Assembly: GCA_017441505.1 (NCBI GenBank)
Contig: JAFRXL010000043.1
Coordinates: forward strand, 62,001-126,000
Direction of reading: 5' to 3'
Source: Ruminococcus sp.
GTDB taxonomy: Bacteria; Bacillota; Clostridia; Oscillospirales; Ruminococcaceae
DNA: 64,000 nucleotides
Shown: one piece after another, positions 54,722 to 63,853 of the stretch
Numbering within the stretch: position 1 is the first letter of the stretch
Layout of the letters: the number at the start of each line of letters is the position of its first letter
Program-made: the position numbers and the translations under genes
The notes under the pieces: generated by a model
The model's database searches: none
Told to the model about the DNA's origin: nothing
Seen by the model: the letters and a program-made list of their open reading frames with translations, nothing else

Positions 54722-55684
54722 TTGAAAAAATTTTCAGTGATGATTTTTCTTGCTGCATTAACAGTTGCAGCAGGCGGATGCTCATTAAAGAAAACTGACA
54801 AAGCTCCTGATGAGCCTGTTTCGGTCACAGAAGTGGAAACTACAATTACAGCAGAAACAGTCACTTCAGCACCGGCATCGGAGACAACAACTGCTCCGGC
54901 AGTACCCGATGATAAGCTTGAACCTGCTTCCGGAAAGTATTTATATGACCTTGCACACCTTATAGATGATAATTCCGAAAAGGAAATAAATGCCTATCTT
55001 GAAAAGCTCTACCGTCAGTATATGCTGAATGCGGCAGTAGTTACCGTAAGTGACCTGCACGATAAAGCTGCGTATACATATGCAGCAGAAGCTTATTTTG
55101 AAATATATAGCGGTGAGGGTAACGGACTTTTGTTCCTTATAAATAATGATACTTTTGAAGATCACCTCTACAAGACCGGCAGCTGTACGCATATTATAAC
55201 AGACACCGACGAAAAGTCACTTTTATTTACAGCTACAGAAAATATAGTCGGCGGCGACTATATCTCTGCTATACAGAGTATAATGAAACTGGGAGAAAAG
55301 TGTCCGTCACACGTATTTGACAACGCTTCTGTTTTTTCAGCAGACGATATAAAAGCCATAGAAACAGCACTTTCAGCTAATACTCAGACAAATATAGCAA
55401 TAGTTGCAGAGGACTCCATTCCTGCCGGAAAAGATCAGAAGAAATATGCAGAGGAGTTGTTCAAAAGGCACTTTGCTGACGGCAAAGGAGTGCTCTTCCT
55501 TATTGACACGGCTAAAAAGACCTTAACATATCATTCAGATGCAGCTTTGTCACCTGAACTTGATGCTGCACTGAAAAAAGCAGCTCCGCTGGCTGCCAAG
55601 GGAGATATTGCAGGTGCTGCCAAAACTCTGACTCAGCCTGTTTCTACAGAAAAGAAGGAGACAGAGACCAAGCCAGCACAATAA
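54722..55684 (+). CDS. Lipoprotein with two TPM-like domains
   Basis: 320 residues; start TTG 54722 with AAGGA 9 bases upstream (the TTG at 54713 touches it). Lipobox VAAGGC, a Thr/Glu/Ala linker, then a TPM-like (YgcG) domain (LYDLAHLIDDNSEKEINAYLEKL, GEGNGLLFLIN) and a second, more divergent copy (FSADDIKAIETAL, DGKGVLFLIDT). The TPM family is named for TLP18.3, Psb32 and MOLO-1; function here is unknown. Confidence 0.72.
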   Translation: MKKFSVMIFLAALTVAAGGCSLKKTDKAPDEPVSVTEVETTITAETVTSAPASETTTAPAVPDDKLEPASGKYLYDLAHLIDDNSEKEINAYLEKLYRQYMLNAAVVTVSDLHDKAAYTYAAEAYFEIYSGEGNGLLFLINNDTFEDHLYKTGSCTHIITDTDEKSLLFTATENIVGGDYISAIQSIMKLGEKCPSHVFDNASVFSADDIKAIETALSANTQTNIAIVAEDSIPAGKDQKKYAEELFKRHFADGKGVLFLIDTAKKTLTYHSDAALSPELDAALKKAAPLAAKGDIAGAAKTLTQPVSTEKKETETKPAQ

Positions 55685-55718
55685 TACCTTATACGACAAA
55701 AAACGTCATTTTATAAAA

Positions 55719-55746
55719 TTGACAAATGATCTTATTCTGTTATAAT
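55719..55746 (+). promoter_or_regulatory. Promoter of the alarmone synthetase gene
   Basis: TTGACA (55719-55724), 16 bases, TATAAT (55741-55746). Confidence 0.72.
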
Positions 55747-55790
55747 TAATTAGAAGCAGGAAATATTTCAGAGAAAGGATAGACTATAGC

Positions 55791-56483
55791 ATGAGTGAAA
55801 TGGATTTTTTTAAACAGACTTTTGATAACCTTCCGGCAGTTGTTCCAAGCGGCGAAGATATGCGTGAACACATTGCAGAAGTGTTGTATGATTTTATGCA
55901 GCTCCAGCATTTATATGATTCCGCTATAGAAGTTGTCCGTACATATCTTAACTGCATCGATAACGAATTCAGTGTTAAATTCCAGAGAAATCCGATACAT
56001 AATATAGAAAGCAGACTTAAATCTCCACAATCGATAATTGGAAAACTACAGAAAAAGGAGCTTCCGCTGACTACAGAAGCGGCTAAGAAAAATCTGCTCG
56101 ATATTGCAGGAATACGTCTTACCTGCTACTACATCACAGACATATACACTATAGTCGAGATGCTTTCAAGACGTGACGATTTTACCGTAATAAAACGTAA
56201 AGACTATATAAAGTCGCCTAAACCGAGCGGCTACCGCAGTTATCATCTTATCGTAAATGTACCGGTATATCTCTCTACCTACAAGACCTATGCTCCCGTA
56301 GAGATACAGATTAGAACAATTGCTATGGACTTCTGGGCAAGTCTTGAACATCAGCTTAGATACAAAACATCAGCTGAGATAACTCCGGAAATTTCAGAAG
56401 AACTTCGTGAATGTGCAGAGAGGATCGCTGAAACTGATATTCAGATGCAGAGGATATTTATGGAGATAAATGAGCTTGATTAA
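55791..56483 (+). CDS. relQ: Small alarmone synthetase, RelQ type
   Basis: 230 residues. (p)ppGpp synthetase domain: RLKSPQSIIGKL, DIAGIRLTCYY, the substrate stretch KPSGYRSYHLIV and EIQIRTIAMDFWASLEHQLRYK. No hydrolase or regulatory domains, as in SAS proteins that make ppGpp without ribosomes. Confidence 0.92.
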   Translation: MSEMDFFKQTFDNLPAVVPSGEDMREHIAEVLYDFMQLQHLYDSAIEVVRTYLNCIDNEFSVKFQRNPIHNIESRLKSPQSIIGKLQKKELPLTTEAAKKNLLDIAGIRLTCYYITDIYTIVEMLSRRDDFTVIKRKDYIKSPKPSGYRSYHLIVNVPVYLSTYKTYAPVEIQIRTIAMDFWASLEHQLRYKTSAEITPEISEELRECAERIAETDIQMQRIFMEINELD

Positions 56484-56531
56484 AAATGATTTTATAAGAC
56501 ATTTAGTTACATTGAAAAACAGTATTCTCCG

Positions 56532-56560
56532 TTCACATCTTTAGTTTATAGTGATATAAT
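56532..56560 (+). promoter_or_regulatory. Promoter of the DUF6514-type gene
   Basis: TTCACA (56532-56537), 17 bases, TATAAT (56555-56560). Confidence 0.65.
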
Positions 56561-56586
56561 ATAGGAAAAGAAAGGAGCGATACTAT

Positions 56587-56889
56587 ATGTTTGGTATAGT
56601 CAGAAGAATGAAAAGAGAAGTAAGCGACAGAACCGTTTATATGGAAATATATGGTTCAAACAAGGTGATATACCGTGTGACTGCCGGAAAAATGAACTAT
56701 TTTGGTGATACGGTATATACATACGGCGTAGAAGCTGAAGACCACAGAACAGGTGAAAAAGAAGAGATAGCGGATTTTTCGAGAAATGTTGAGGATGCAG
56801 TCGATTTTACCGAAATGATGATAAACAGCAGGATGCGTCCGAAACAAATATACAGTAAAGCACTCAACTATCTTTGCATTTCTATATAA
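56587..56889 (+). CDS. DUF6514-like small protein
   Basis: 100 residues, with the features of the DUF6514 group (TYGVEAEDHRTGEKEEIADFSRNVEDAVDFTEMM). No membrane helix. AAGGAGC ribosome binding site and own promoter. Function unknown. Confidence 0.65.
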   Translation: MFGIVRRMKREVSDRTVYMEIYGSNKVIYRVTAGKMNYFGDTVYTYGVEAEDHRTGEKEEIADFSRNVEDAVDFTEMMINSRMRPKQIYSKALNYLCISI

Positions 56890-56907
56890 CTTTTTTTATC
56901 AGGACTA

Positions 56908-56936
56908 TGGACAAATCGTTTTTTTTGTGTTACAAT
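56908..56936 (+). promoter_or_regulatory. Promoter of the ydbC-like gene
   Basis: TGGACA (56908-56913), 17 bases, TACAAT (56931-56936). Confidence 0.6.
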
Positions 56937-56986
56937 TAGTAATTGAGCGATGCAGACATACTGCAAATATAGAAAGGAGAATAAAA

Positions 56987-57220
56987 ATGGCAGAGCTTAA
57001 ATACGAGATCACAGAAAAAATAGGAGTTCTTTCAGAGAACGCTAAGGGTTGGACTAAGGAGCTTAATATGGTAAGCTGGAATGAGCACGATCCTAAGTAC
57101 GATATTCGTGAGTGGGCACCGGATCATTCAAGAATGGGTAAGGGTGTAACTCTTACTGCTGACGAGCTTGCAGAGCTTAAAGAGCTTCTGAAAGATGTTG
57201 ATCTTGATTCATTTGAATAA
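56987..57220 (+). CDS. YdbC/PC4-like single-stranded DNA-binding protein
   Basis: 77 residues from ATG 56987 (AAAGGAG). LSENAKGWTKELNMVSWNEHDPKYDIREWAPDHSRMGKG is the PC4/YdbC pattern. The family binds ssDNA. The upstream ATG-like extension is rejected because the ribosome binding site fixes this start. Confidence 0.85.
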   Translation: MAELKYEITEKIGVLSENAKGWTKELNMVSWNEHDPKYDIREWAPDHSRMGKGVTLTADELAELKELLKDVDLDSFE

Positions 57221-57227
57221 TTTTTAA

Positions 57228-57256
57228 TGAGCACCTTCTTGGGGTGCTTATTTTTA
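57228..57256 (+). terminator. Terminator of the ydbC-like gene
   Basis: AGCACC/GGTGCT with a short loop, then TTATTTTTAT. Confidence 0.75.
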
Positions 57257-57266
57257 TAATAAAAAC

Positions 57267-57295
57267 TTTACATAAATAAAACATTATGATATAAT
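57267..57295 (+). promoter_or_regulatory. Promoter of the acidic lipoprotein
   Basis: TTTACA (57267-57272), 17 bases, TATAAT (57290-57295). Confidence 0.6.
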
Positions 57296-57328
57296 TATAA
57301 AAGTAACTTGTTTAAGGAGCAGATAATC

Positions 57329-57853
57329 ATGAAAAAATCAATATTTTTGAGTATAATAGCGTGTATGCTCGTACTGAGCGGATGCAAGAATGACGGTAAA
57401 AGCTCATCAAGCAGCTCGTCATCTAAGTCATCTGAAAGTGAAACGACTATAGTCAGTGAAGAAAACGAAGATGCTCAGGAAGACGAAAATCCGGAAGATA
57501 ACAGTAACTCTGAGAAGAGCAATGACAATAAAACAAGCGAGAGCAAAGAAGATGACTCAGCATCAGTTAGTTCAGCAAATAATGAAGATAAGCCGATAAA
57601 AGAAGCTTATAAACCTGCTGAAAAGACAAATGATCCGTCTGCTGACACTTATGCCGAGCAGGCTGCACCGGAAAAAAATAATGATAAAGTGCCGACAGAA
57701 GCTGAGAATGAGACAAATTTACCGGAAAAAATTATTGAGAGAACTCCTGCTACAGAGCCCAGAGCAGTTGAGCCTGTAACCGAAGCAGAGCCGGAAGTGA
57801 TAACTCCGAATGATTCAGAGCCGATAGAGCTCCCTATGATACCGATCGACTAA
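57329..57853 (+). CDS. Acidic, low-complexity lipoprotein
   Basis: 174 residues from ATG 57329 (AAGGAGC). Lipobox VLSGC, then a poly-Ser stretch and a long Glu/Asp/Ser/Asn/Pro-rich, presumably disordered region with no recognisable domain. 18 bases before the response regulator. It may be a surface-exposed spacer or wall-interacting protein; function unknown. Confidence 0.65.
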   Translation: MKKSIFLSIIACMLVLSGCKNDGKSSSSSSSSKSSESETTIVSEENEDAQEDENPEDNSNSEKSNDNKTSESKEDDSASVSSANNEDKPIKEAYKPAEKTNDPSADTYAEQAAPEKNNDKVPTEAENETNLPEKIIERTPATEPRAVEPVTEAEPEVITPNDSEPIELPMIPID

Positions 57854-57871
57854 CATTTGAGGTGCAAAAGA

Positions 57872-58534
57872 ATGCCGCATATTTTAGTAGTAGACGATGA
57901 TAAACATATACGTGAGATGCTCGAAGAAGTGCTTGTACGTGAGGGATACCATGTCAGCACAGCTAAAACAGGAGCCGAAGCACTGATTCAGCTGACAAAG
58001 GATAACCCGGACCTTGTACTGCTTGACCTAATGCTGCCTGACCTTGACGGAGAAGAGATAATCAAGTACATAAAGGATATACCTGTAATAGCCGTAAGTG
58101 CAAAGATAGCCGTATCCTCAAAGGTGGATGTGCTGCTGAGCGGAGCTTCTGATTACATCACAAAGCCTTTTGAGATAGACGAACTGCTTGCGAGAGTTCA
58201 GGTCCAGCTCAGAAAATCGCAGTCCGGAAGAGATAATACAAGTATCACTTTTAAAGACCTTGAGTTATTAAGCGAAACACTGACTGTAAAAGTCGGCGGT
58301 ACTGATGTGAGACTTACAAGAACAGAATGTGCGATACTCAAACTGCTGATTCTAAACGGCGGTGAACCGGTAGGACGCTCTACAATACTTGATAAAATAA
58401 GCGATGAAACTCCGGACTGCACAGAACGTTCGCTCAAACAGCATATCAGCAATATCCGTAAAAAGCTCCAGGCTGTTAACGGTACTGATTATATAGAAGC
58501 AATATATGGTATAGGATTCCGGATGAAATCTTGA
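57872..58534 (+). CDS. OmpR-family response regulator
   Basis: 220 residues from ATG 57872 (GAGGTG upstream). Receiver domain with DDD at the N-terminus, phospho-Asp in LLDLMLPD, and the KPF motif; C-terminal winged helix (LTRTECAILKLLILNGG and SLKQHISNIRKKL). Likely partner of the histidine kinase 1.7 kb downstream. Confidence 0.93.
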   Translation: MPHILVVDDDKHIREMLEEVLVREGYHVSTAKTGAEALIQLTKDNPDLVLLDLMLPDLDGEEIIKYIKDIPVIAVSAKIAVSSKVDVLLSGASDYITKPFEIDELLARVQVQLRKSQSGRDNTSITFKDLELLSETLTVKVGGTDVRLTRTECAILKLLILNGGEPVGRSTILDKISDETPDCTERSLKQHISNIRKKLQAVNGTDYIEAIYGIGFRMKS

Positions 58535-58585
58535 CGAAATCCTGACGATTGCTTTACCAGTTTCTTGACTTTCTTGTGTTATAAT
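58531..58585 (+). promoter_or_regulatory. TTGAC direct repeats and -10 before the ABC transporter genes
   Basis: TTGAC at 58531, CTGAC at 58542 and TTGAC at 58565, that is spacings of 11 and 23 bases, with TATAAT at 58580-58585. No -35 sits 17 bases upstream. Direct repeats with an 11-base period are typical OmpR-family operators, so this could be an activator-dependent promoter. Confidence 0.4.
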
Positions 58586-58615
58586 GAATACAGAAATTAA
58601 AAAGGAGGTCTGAAA

Positions 58616-59530
58616 ATGGACTATATACTAAAAACTCATGACCTGCATAAGTCATATAGAAAGTTCAATGCACTGAACGGACTTACAATGAGCGTTCCAA
58701 AAGGTTCTATTTATGGATTAGTAGGAATGAACGGTGCAGGAAAAACAACACTTATACGTATTGCAGCAGGTTTGCAGTACCCTACCAGCGGTGACCTTGA
58801 ATTATTCGGTACAAGCTGTTTTGACGACAAAATAGTCGATGCAAGAAAAAGGATAGGCACTATAGTTGAAACGCCGTCACTTCATCCTGAAATGACAGCA
58901 GAAGAGAATCTGAAAATGCAGTTTATTTCCAAAGGACTGCCCAACTACGATGAGATACCCAAACTGCTTGAATTTGTTGGACTGAAAGATACCGGCACTA
59001 AAAAAGCTAAGAAATTCTCGCTCGGTATGAGACAAAGACTGTCCATAGCCATGACGCTTTGCGGTGACCCGGATATGCTGATATTGGATGAACCGATAAA
59101 CGGACTTGATCCTCAGGGAATTATCGAAGTCCGTGAACTCATACTGAAACTGAACAGGGAAAAGGACGTAACTATACTTATATCGAGCCACATACTCGAT
59201 GAACTTTCACGTCTTGCAACTCATTACTGCTTTATTGACAAAGGTGTTGCGGTAAAGGAGATAAGTGCAGAGGAACTCGAAAGGTCATGTAATAAGTCGC
59301 TTTATATTGAAGTAAAGGGAACAGGAAATATGTCAGTCATACTTGACAGACTTGGATATGAATACAAGCTGATGACCGACAGAGCCGCCGATATTTTTGG
59401 AGATGTCGATATAACTCCACTTGTTATGGAGTTACACAAAAATGGTATGGACATTTCTAAAATAAACGAAAAGGAAGAAAGTCTTGAAAGCTTCTTCCTG
59501 TCAGTAGTAGGAGGCGGTCATAATGATTAA
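58616..59530 (+). CDS. ABC transporter ATP-binding protein
   Basis: 304 residues: Walker A GMNGAGKTT, signature FSLGMRQRL, Walker B LILDEPINGLDP and the H-loop SSHILDEL. Of the bacitracin/lantibiotic-immunity type. Overlaps the permease by 8 bases. Confidence 0.92.
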   Translation: MDYILKTHDLHKSYRKFNALNGLTMSVPKGSIYGLVGMNGAGKTTLIRIAAGLQYPTSGDLELFGTSCFDDKIVDARKRIGTIVETPSLHPEMTAEENLKMQFISKGLPNYDEIPKLLEFVGLKDTGTKKAKKFSLGMRQRLSIAMTLCGDPDMLILDEPINGLDPQGIIEVRELILKLNREKDVTILISSHILDELSRLATHYCFIDKGVAVKEISAEELERSCNKSLYIEVKGTGNMSVILDRLGYEYKLMTDRAADIFGDVDITPLVMELHKNGMDISKINEKEESLESFFLSVVGGGHND

Positions 59531-60248
59531 TTTACTTCGCAGCAATATGATGAGACTAAGAAAGTTCAGGGCATTCAAAATAGAGATAATATGTGTCTTT
59601 ATTATGGGAATAGTCACAGTATTTCTTGAAAAAATGAATGAAGATTCCTTTACTCATCCTTATGGAGAAAGCTATTTTCAAATGATATATATGCTGTTGC
59701 TTGTTGTTTCAATGATAGTGGGAGGTTATATTTCAAAGGATTACGTTGATAATACGATAAGAAACAAAATTTCAATCGGACATAAGAGGTTAGATATTTT
59801 TATTGCTAATCATATAACTACGTTTTACATCTATTTTTTGACAGTAGTGACATGGACAATATCTTATTTATTTTTTGGAAGCTTTATACTGAATACAGAT
59901 AAAATAGATAAAGAAGCGTTAGGTGTTGGCATAATAGTCATGTTGTTTGCAGTAATCTCATTTTCTGGTATATCCGTATTCTTTTGTATGACTGTAAAAA
60001 ACTCTTTTGGCGGAGCATTGACAGGTGCTTTCTTCTATGTAACAATGTTTGTTCAGATATTTGAGGATATTTTTGATTCAAAAATATTTGATTTCTTTAT
60101 AGATTTTTTTCCTAATCTACAGATGGCTTATTTATCTCCATTTGAATGTGACGAAAAACCGCTTTTGCACATAATTTATTCTATAATAATATTTGTCGTT
60201 TCTTTTGCAGGCGGCTATAGAATATTCAGAAAAACTGATCTTAATTAA
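59523..60248 (+). CDS. ABC-2 type permease
   Basis: 241 residues, six predicted membrane segments. Pairs with the upstream ATPase; like lantibiotic-immunity or peptide-export permeases, but the substrate is unknown. Confidence 0.8.
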   Translation: MINLLRSNMMRLRKFRAFKIEIICVFIMGIVTVFLEKMNEDSFTHPYGESYFQMIYMLLLVVSMIVGGYISKDYVDNTIRNKISIGHKRLDIFIANHITTFYIYFLTVVTWTISYLFFGSFILNTDKIDKEALGVGIIVMLFAVISFSGISVFFCMTVKNSFGGALTGAFFYVTMFVQIFEDIFDSKIFDFFIDFFPNLQMAYLSPFECDEKPLLHIIYSIIIFVVSFAGGYRIFRKTDLN

Positions 60249-60259
60249 GGAGGAGTATC

Positions 60260-61126
60260 ATGATATACGGTCTGTTGGCAGTTATAATAATAATTCTGAG
60301 CATAAAAATATATCTGCTGAAAAAAGCGGCAAGAGAAATATCAGATTCATTTGCTGACAGACTTCATACTGATACCAATGTACCTATCGGTATATCCAGC
60401 AGAGACAGAGACATGAGATATTTAGCTGACAGCATAAATACTCAGCTGAAAGTACTCAGACGTGAACATCACAAGTATACTGTCGGTGACCGTGAACTGA
60501 AAACGGCTATAATAAATATATCGCACGACATCAGAACTCCGCTGACTGCTATAAGCGGTTATCTTGACATAATGAAGGAAATGGACAAGTCCGAAGAGAT
60601 AGAAAAATATCTTGATATTCTTGAGGAGCGTTCCGCTGTGATGAAACAGCTTACCGAGGAGATGTTCAGTTACTCAGTAGCACTTTCGGACGGCGTAAAT
60701 AAAGATAAGACTGAATTTTCGGTCAATCAGCTGCTTGAAGATACAATAATAGGCTACTACGGAGCAATAAGTGAAAAGGGGATAGAACCTGTTATTGAAA
60801 TATCATCGAACAAACAGTTGAGAACATTGAACCGTTCTTCATTGGGAAGAGTATTTTCAAATCTTATCAATAATGCAATAAGATACAGCGACGGCGACCT
60901 GTCGATAAAGATGGATTACGAAGGTACTATATTTTTCTCCAATAGTGCTCCCACACTGACAAGCGTACAGGTCGAAAAGCTCTTTGACCGTTTCTATACG
61001 GTGGAGTCGTCAAGGAATTCAACAGGTCTTGGACTCGCAATTGCAAGAACCCTGCTCGAACAAATGAATGGAACTATCAAAGCAGAATTTGATAATGGTA
61101 TCCTGACGTTTGTTGTAAATATTTGA
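60260..61126 (+). CDS. Sensor histidine kinase with a very short N-terminus
   Basis: 288 residues: one N-terminal membrane helix (~3-20) and no sizeable extracellular domain, HAMP-like linker, phospho-His in NISHDIRTPL, N-box NLINNAIRYS, and G2 box TGLGLAIART. Lacking an external sensor, it may read the state of the co-encoded transporter, as in intramembrane-sensing kinases. Confidence 0.9.
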   Translation: MIYGLLAVIIIILSIKIYLLKKAAREISDSFADRLHTDTNVPIGISSRDRDMRYLADSINTQLKVLRREHHKYTVGDRELKTAIINISHDIRTPLTAISGYLDIMKEMDKSEEIEKYLDILEERSAVMKQLTEEMFSYSVALSDGVNKDKTEFSVNQLLEDTIIGYYGAISEKGIEPVIEISSNKQLRTLNRSSLGRVFSNLINNAIRYSDGDLSIKMDYEGTIFFSNSAPTLTSVQVEKLFDRFYTVESSRNSTGLGLAIARTLLEQMNGTIKAEFDNGILTFVVNI

Positions 61127-61132
61127 TCGTAG

Positions 61133-61178
61133 AAAAGCTCCTCGCTTGAAGCCGGCACTTCATAATGAGGAGCTTTTT
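61133..61178 (+). terminator. Terminator of the kinase operon
   Basis: AAAAGCTCCTC/GAGGAGCTTTTT with a loop of about 23 bases. Confidence 0.8.
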
Positions 61179-61189
61179 GATATAGAAAA

Positions 61190-61213
61190 ACTGCCGGAGG
61201 ACATTCCGGCAGT
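61190..61213 (-). terminator. Terminator of the GH16 gene
   Basis: On the minus strand ACTGCCGGA/TCCGGCAGT around a short loop, then TTTTTC. Confidence 0.85.
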
Positions 61214-61245
61214 TACATTATAGAGGTATCTAATGAAGATTTTGT

Positions 61246-62634
61246 TTACTTTATTTCTTCAAGACGAACATTTGTGAGGTAAACAGTTGCTGTTGAACCT
61301 CTGTTACCGAGGTTGAACTCAAGTCTGCCTGTCGGATCGTCTTTATTGGTCATTTCAAACTCGTATTCATAAGATTTTCTTTCTGTTGTGATACCGACAG
61401 TTGTATCCTGCAAGTATCTTATCCAGCCAGCGTTAGGAGCGGAGACACATACGATAATATCACGTTCCTCGTCAGCCCAAGCGTCAAATGTTACTTTGTA
61501 TTTTTTGCCCTTCATTATAGGCATCTCAGGCTGAACAAGCTGAACTGAGTAATCAACTGTACCCTGATTCTGAGTAGTGATAACTATCATATTATCTTTT
61601 ATTTCAGCATTACCCTCGCCGCCTTCAAAGAGCATGAATTTCCAGTCTTCATCAGAATCGAGGTCTTCGTCTTTTGCAAAATCACCATTGTAAACATAGT
61701 TGCCGTCAGCAAGAGGTTCACGTAATTTTGCCTCTGGTTTGGTAACATTTGTATCATATTCCGGCTTCTGATATACTCGAACATAATCGATCTCAAATTC
61801 GGCATTATCGAAGTTAGTAGTTTCATCAGGATCACCCGGCCATGTACCGCCGACTGCCAGATTCATTTGTACAAAGAAAGGCTGATTAAAAGGAGCTGGA
61901 TATTCCTTTTCATTTCCGTTAGCATCACCTGAGAACCAGTCGTTAGCAGTAAGAGTGAGTTCATCGTCAATATAGAAACGTATTTCACCGGGTTCCCATT
62001 CTACAGAGTAATCATGGAAACTATCAGCGTATGAACCGTTTTGAAGGACACGGGTTCCCTGCTGTTCACCGTGAGGCTCACCGTAGTGAAGGGTGCTGTA
62101 CGCAGTATCGACACTGCTTCCGAGCACTTCCATAATATCGATCTCACCGCATTTCGGCCACTGACCGTACAAGCTTTCGTCCTTAGGCATCATCCATATA
62201 GCAGGCCATAAGCCTTTGCCTTCCGGAACTTTAGCTCTTGCAACGACTTTTCCATATAAAAAGTCTTTTTTATTCTGAGATTTTATCTTACCGGATGTAT
62301 AGTATGGTTTACCGTTTTGTTCAGTTTTGATAGCTTTAAGTACAAGTTTTCCGTCTCTGATAAATACGTTATCAGTTGACTCTGTATATTCCTGTAATTC
62401 CTGATTAGTCCAACCCGGTTCATGAGGATCATAGCTCCATATGGAGTCGTCAAGTTCCTCGCCGTCGAACTCGTCATTCCAAAGAAGATCATATCCTGTG
62501 ATCTGAGGGATACTGTAATTTGACTGTGCATTCTCAGATTTACTATCAGAATTTGAAGATGAGCTTGTAATATTTCCGCATCCTGTCAGCATTACAATTG
62601 CAGACATGATCGATATAAGTTGCATTTTTTTCAT
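61246..62634 (-). CDS. Lipoprotein GH16 beta-glucanase with a C-terminal CBM4-like module
   Basis: 462 residues, lipobox MLTGC, Ser/Asn linker. GH16 domain (~45-290) with the catalytic GEIDIMEV (ExDxxE). C-terminal ~150 residues look like CBM4_9 (NYVYNGDFAK and YKVTFDAWA). Expected to cut beta-1,3- or mixed-linked glucans (laminarinase or lichenase type) at the cell surface. AGGAG ribosome binding site. Confidence 0.9.
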   Translation of the reverse strand: MKKMQLISIMSAIVMLTGCGNITSSSSNSDSKSENAQSNYSIPQITGYDLLWNDEFDGEELDDSIWSYDPHEPGWTNQELQEYTESTDNVFIRDGKLVLKAIKTEQNGKPYYTSGKIKSQNKKDFLYGKVVARAKVPEGKGLWPAIWMMPKDESLYGQWPKCGEIDIMEVLGSSVDTAYSTLHYGEPHGEQQGTRVLQNGSYADSFHDYSVEWEPGEIRFYIDDELTLTANDWFSGDANGNEKEYPAPFNQPFFVQMNLAVGGTWPGDPDETTNFDNAEFEIDYVRVYQKPEYDTNVTKPEAKLREPLADGNYVYNGDFAKDEDLDSDEDWKFMLFEGGEGNAEIKDNMIVITTQNQGTVDYSVQLVQPEMPIMKGKKYKVTFDAWADEERDIIVCVSAPNAGWIRYLQDTTVGITTERKSYEYEFEMTNKDDPTGRLEFNLGNRGSTATVYLTNVRLEEIK

Positions 62635-62743
62635 AAAGACTTCTCCTTATTGATGTTGTGGTTGTTTTTATGTTAATATTATAACCGCATTTACCATAAA
62701 AACATACCATTTTTAAGACATTTATGATAATTTCTTGACCTTA

Positions 62744-62772
62744 TTGACTTTTTATAGGATACAATTTATAAT
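62744..62772 (+). promoter_or_regulatory. Promoter of cobT
   Basis: TTGACT (62744-62749), 17 bases, TATAAT (62767-62772). The leader of about 25 bases leaves no room for a cobalamin riboswitch. Confidence 0.72.
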
Positions 62773-62803
62773 TATATATGTATTATTATTCTGGAGGATA
62801 CCA

Positions 62804-63853
62804 ATGGAACGCATCAGACATATAACTCACACTAACAAAGCAATTGCAGATGAAGCTAAAAGAAACTGGGACAGTATTGCAAAGCCGCTCGGCAGCTTTG
62901 GAGTTCTGGAGGATATGATAATAAAGATAGCATCAATACAGGAAACGCCGTATCCTGATATATCAAAGCGGATAGCAGTTGTTATGTGCGGAGATCACGG
63001 AGTAGTTGCCGAAGGAGTTACACAATGCGGAAGCGAAGTAACTGCGGAGTGTGCAGATGCAATAGCTGATGGACGGTCTAATATAAATGCAGTTGCAAAG
63101 CAGTATGGGATAGATGTTATCGCAGCAGACGTTGGTATATCCGGAAAAGTCCGAAGCAGACGTGTTATAAATAAAAAAATAGCATCCGGTACAGAAAATA
63201 TAGTATGCGGACCTGCAATGACATTGGAGCAGGCGACAGAAGCTGTCAAAACGGGTATAGATATAGTTGGTGAACTGAAGTCAAAAGGATATAAATTAAT
63301 AATAACCGGTGAAATGGGGATAGGGAATACTACTCCGGCATCGGCTATAGCCACGGTACTTCTTGAAAAAGATGTCAGGGAGGTTACCGGAAGAGGTGCA
63401 GGACTTACTTCTGAGGGACTTGAAAGAAAGATAACAGCAATAGAAAAAGCAATAAAGGTCAACAGACCTGATAGAAATGAACCTTTAGAACTGCTCAGCA
63501 AAATCGGAGGATATGAGATAGCTGCCATGACCGGTCTGTTTTTAGGCGGAGCATATTATCATGTTCCTGTCATAATTGACGGCGTAATATCGGCAGCAGC
63601 GGCAGCTATAGCATATAAGATAGAACCTGTATCAGCTGAGTATATGCTGGCAAGTCACTGTTCAGAGGAGCCGGCTTCTCTGGGATTCTTAAAAATGATA
63701 GGAGCACGGCCTGTGATAGATGCCGGACTGCGGCTTGGAGAGGGTACTGGAGGAGTTCTGCTGACTGCTCTGCTTGACGGTGCAATGGCACTCTATAATA
63801 ATTCACACAAATTTGAAGATACAGGAATAGAAAGGTATGTACCACTGAAATGA
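62804..63853 (+). CDS. cobT: Nicotinate-nucleotide-dimethylbenzimidazole phosphoribosyltransferase
   Basis: 349 residues from ATG 62804 (GGAGG upstream; the earlier in-frame ATG is rejected). Conserved WDSIAKPLGSFG, CGDHGVVAEGVT, GEMGIGNTTPA and the C-terminal EGTGG. Activates the lower ligand of cobalamin. Stop overlaps the next ATG (ATGA). Confidence 0.94.
   Translation: MERIRHITHTNKAIADEAKRNWDSIAKPLGSFGVLEDMIIKIASIQETPYPDISKRIAVVMCGDHGVVAEGVTQCGSEVTAECADAIADGRSNINAVAKQYGIDVIAADVGISGKVRSRRVINKKIASGTENIVCGPAMTLEQATEAVKTGIDIVGELKSKGYKLIITGEMGIGNTTPASAIATVLLEKDVREVTGRGAGLTSEGLERKITAIEKAIKVNRPDRNEPLELLSKIGGYEIAAMTGLFLGGAYYHVPVIIDGVISAAAAAIAYKIEPVSAEYMLASHCSEEPASLGFLKMIGARPVIDAGLRLGEGTGGVLLTALLDGAMALYNNSHKFEDTGIERYVPLK

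Noticed and set aside
62773-62803. Cobalamin riboswitch before cobT
   Set aside because: Only about 25 bases separate the predicted start site and the gene, too short for the element.
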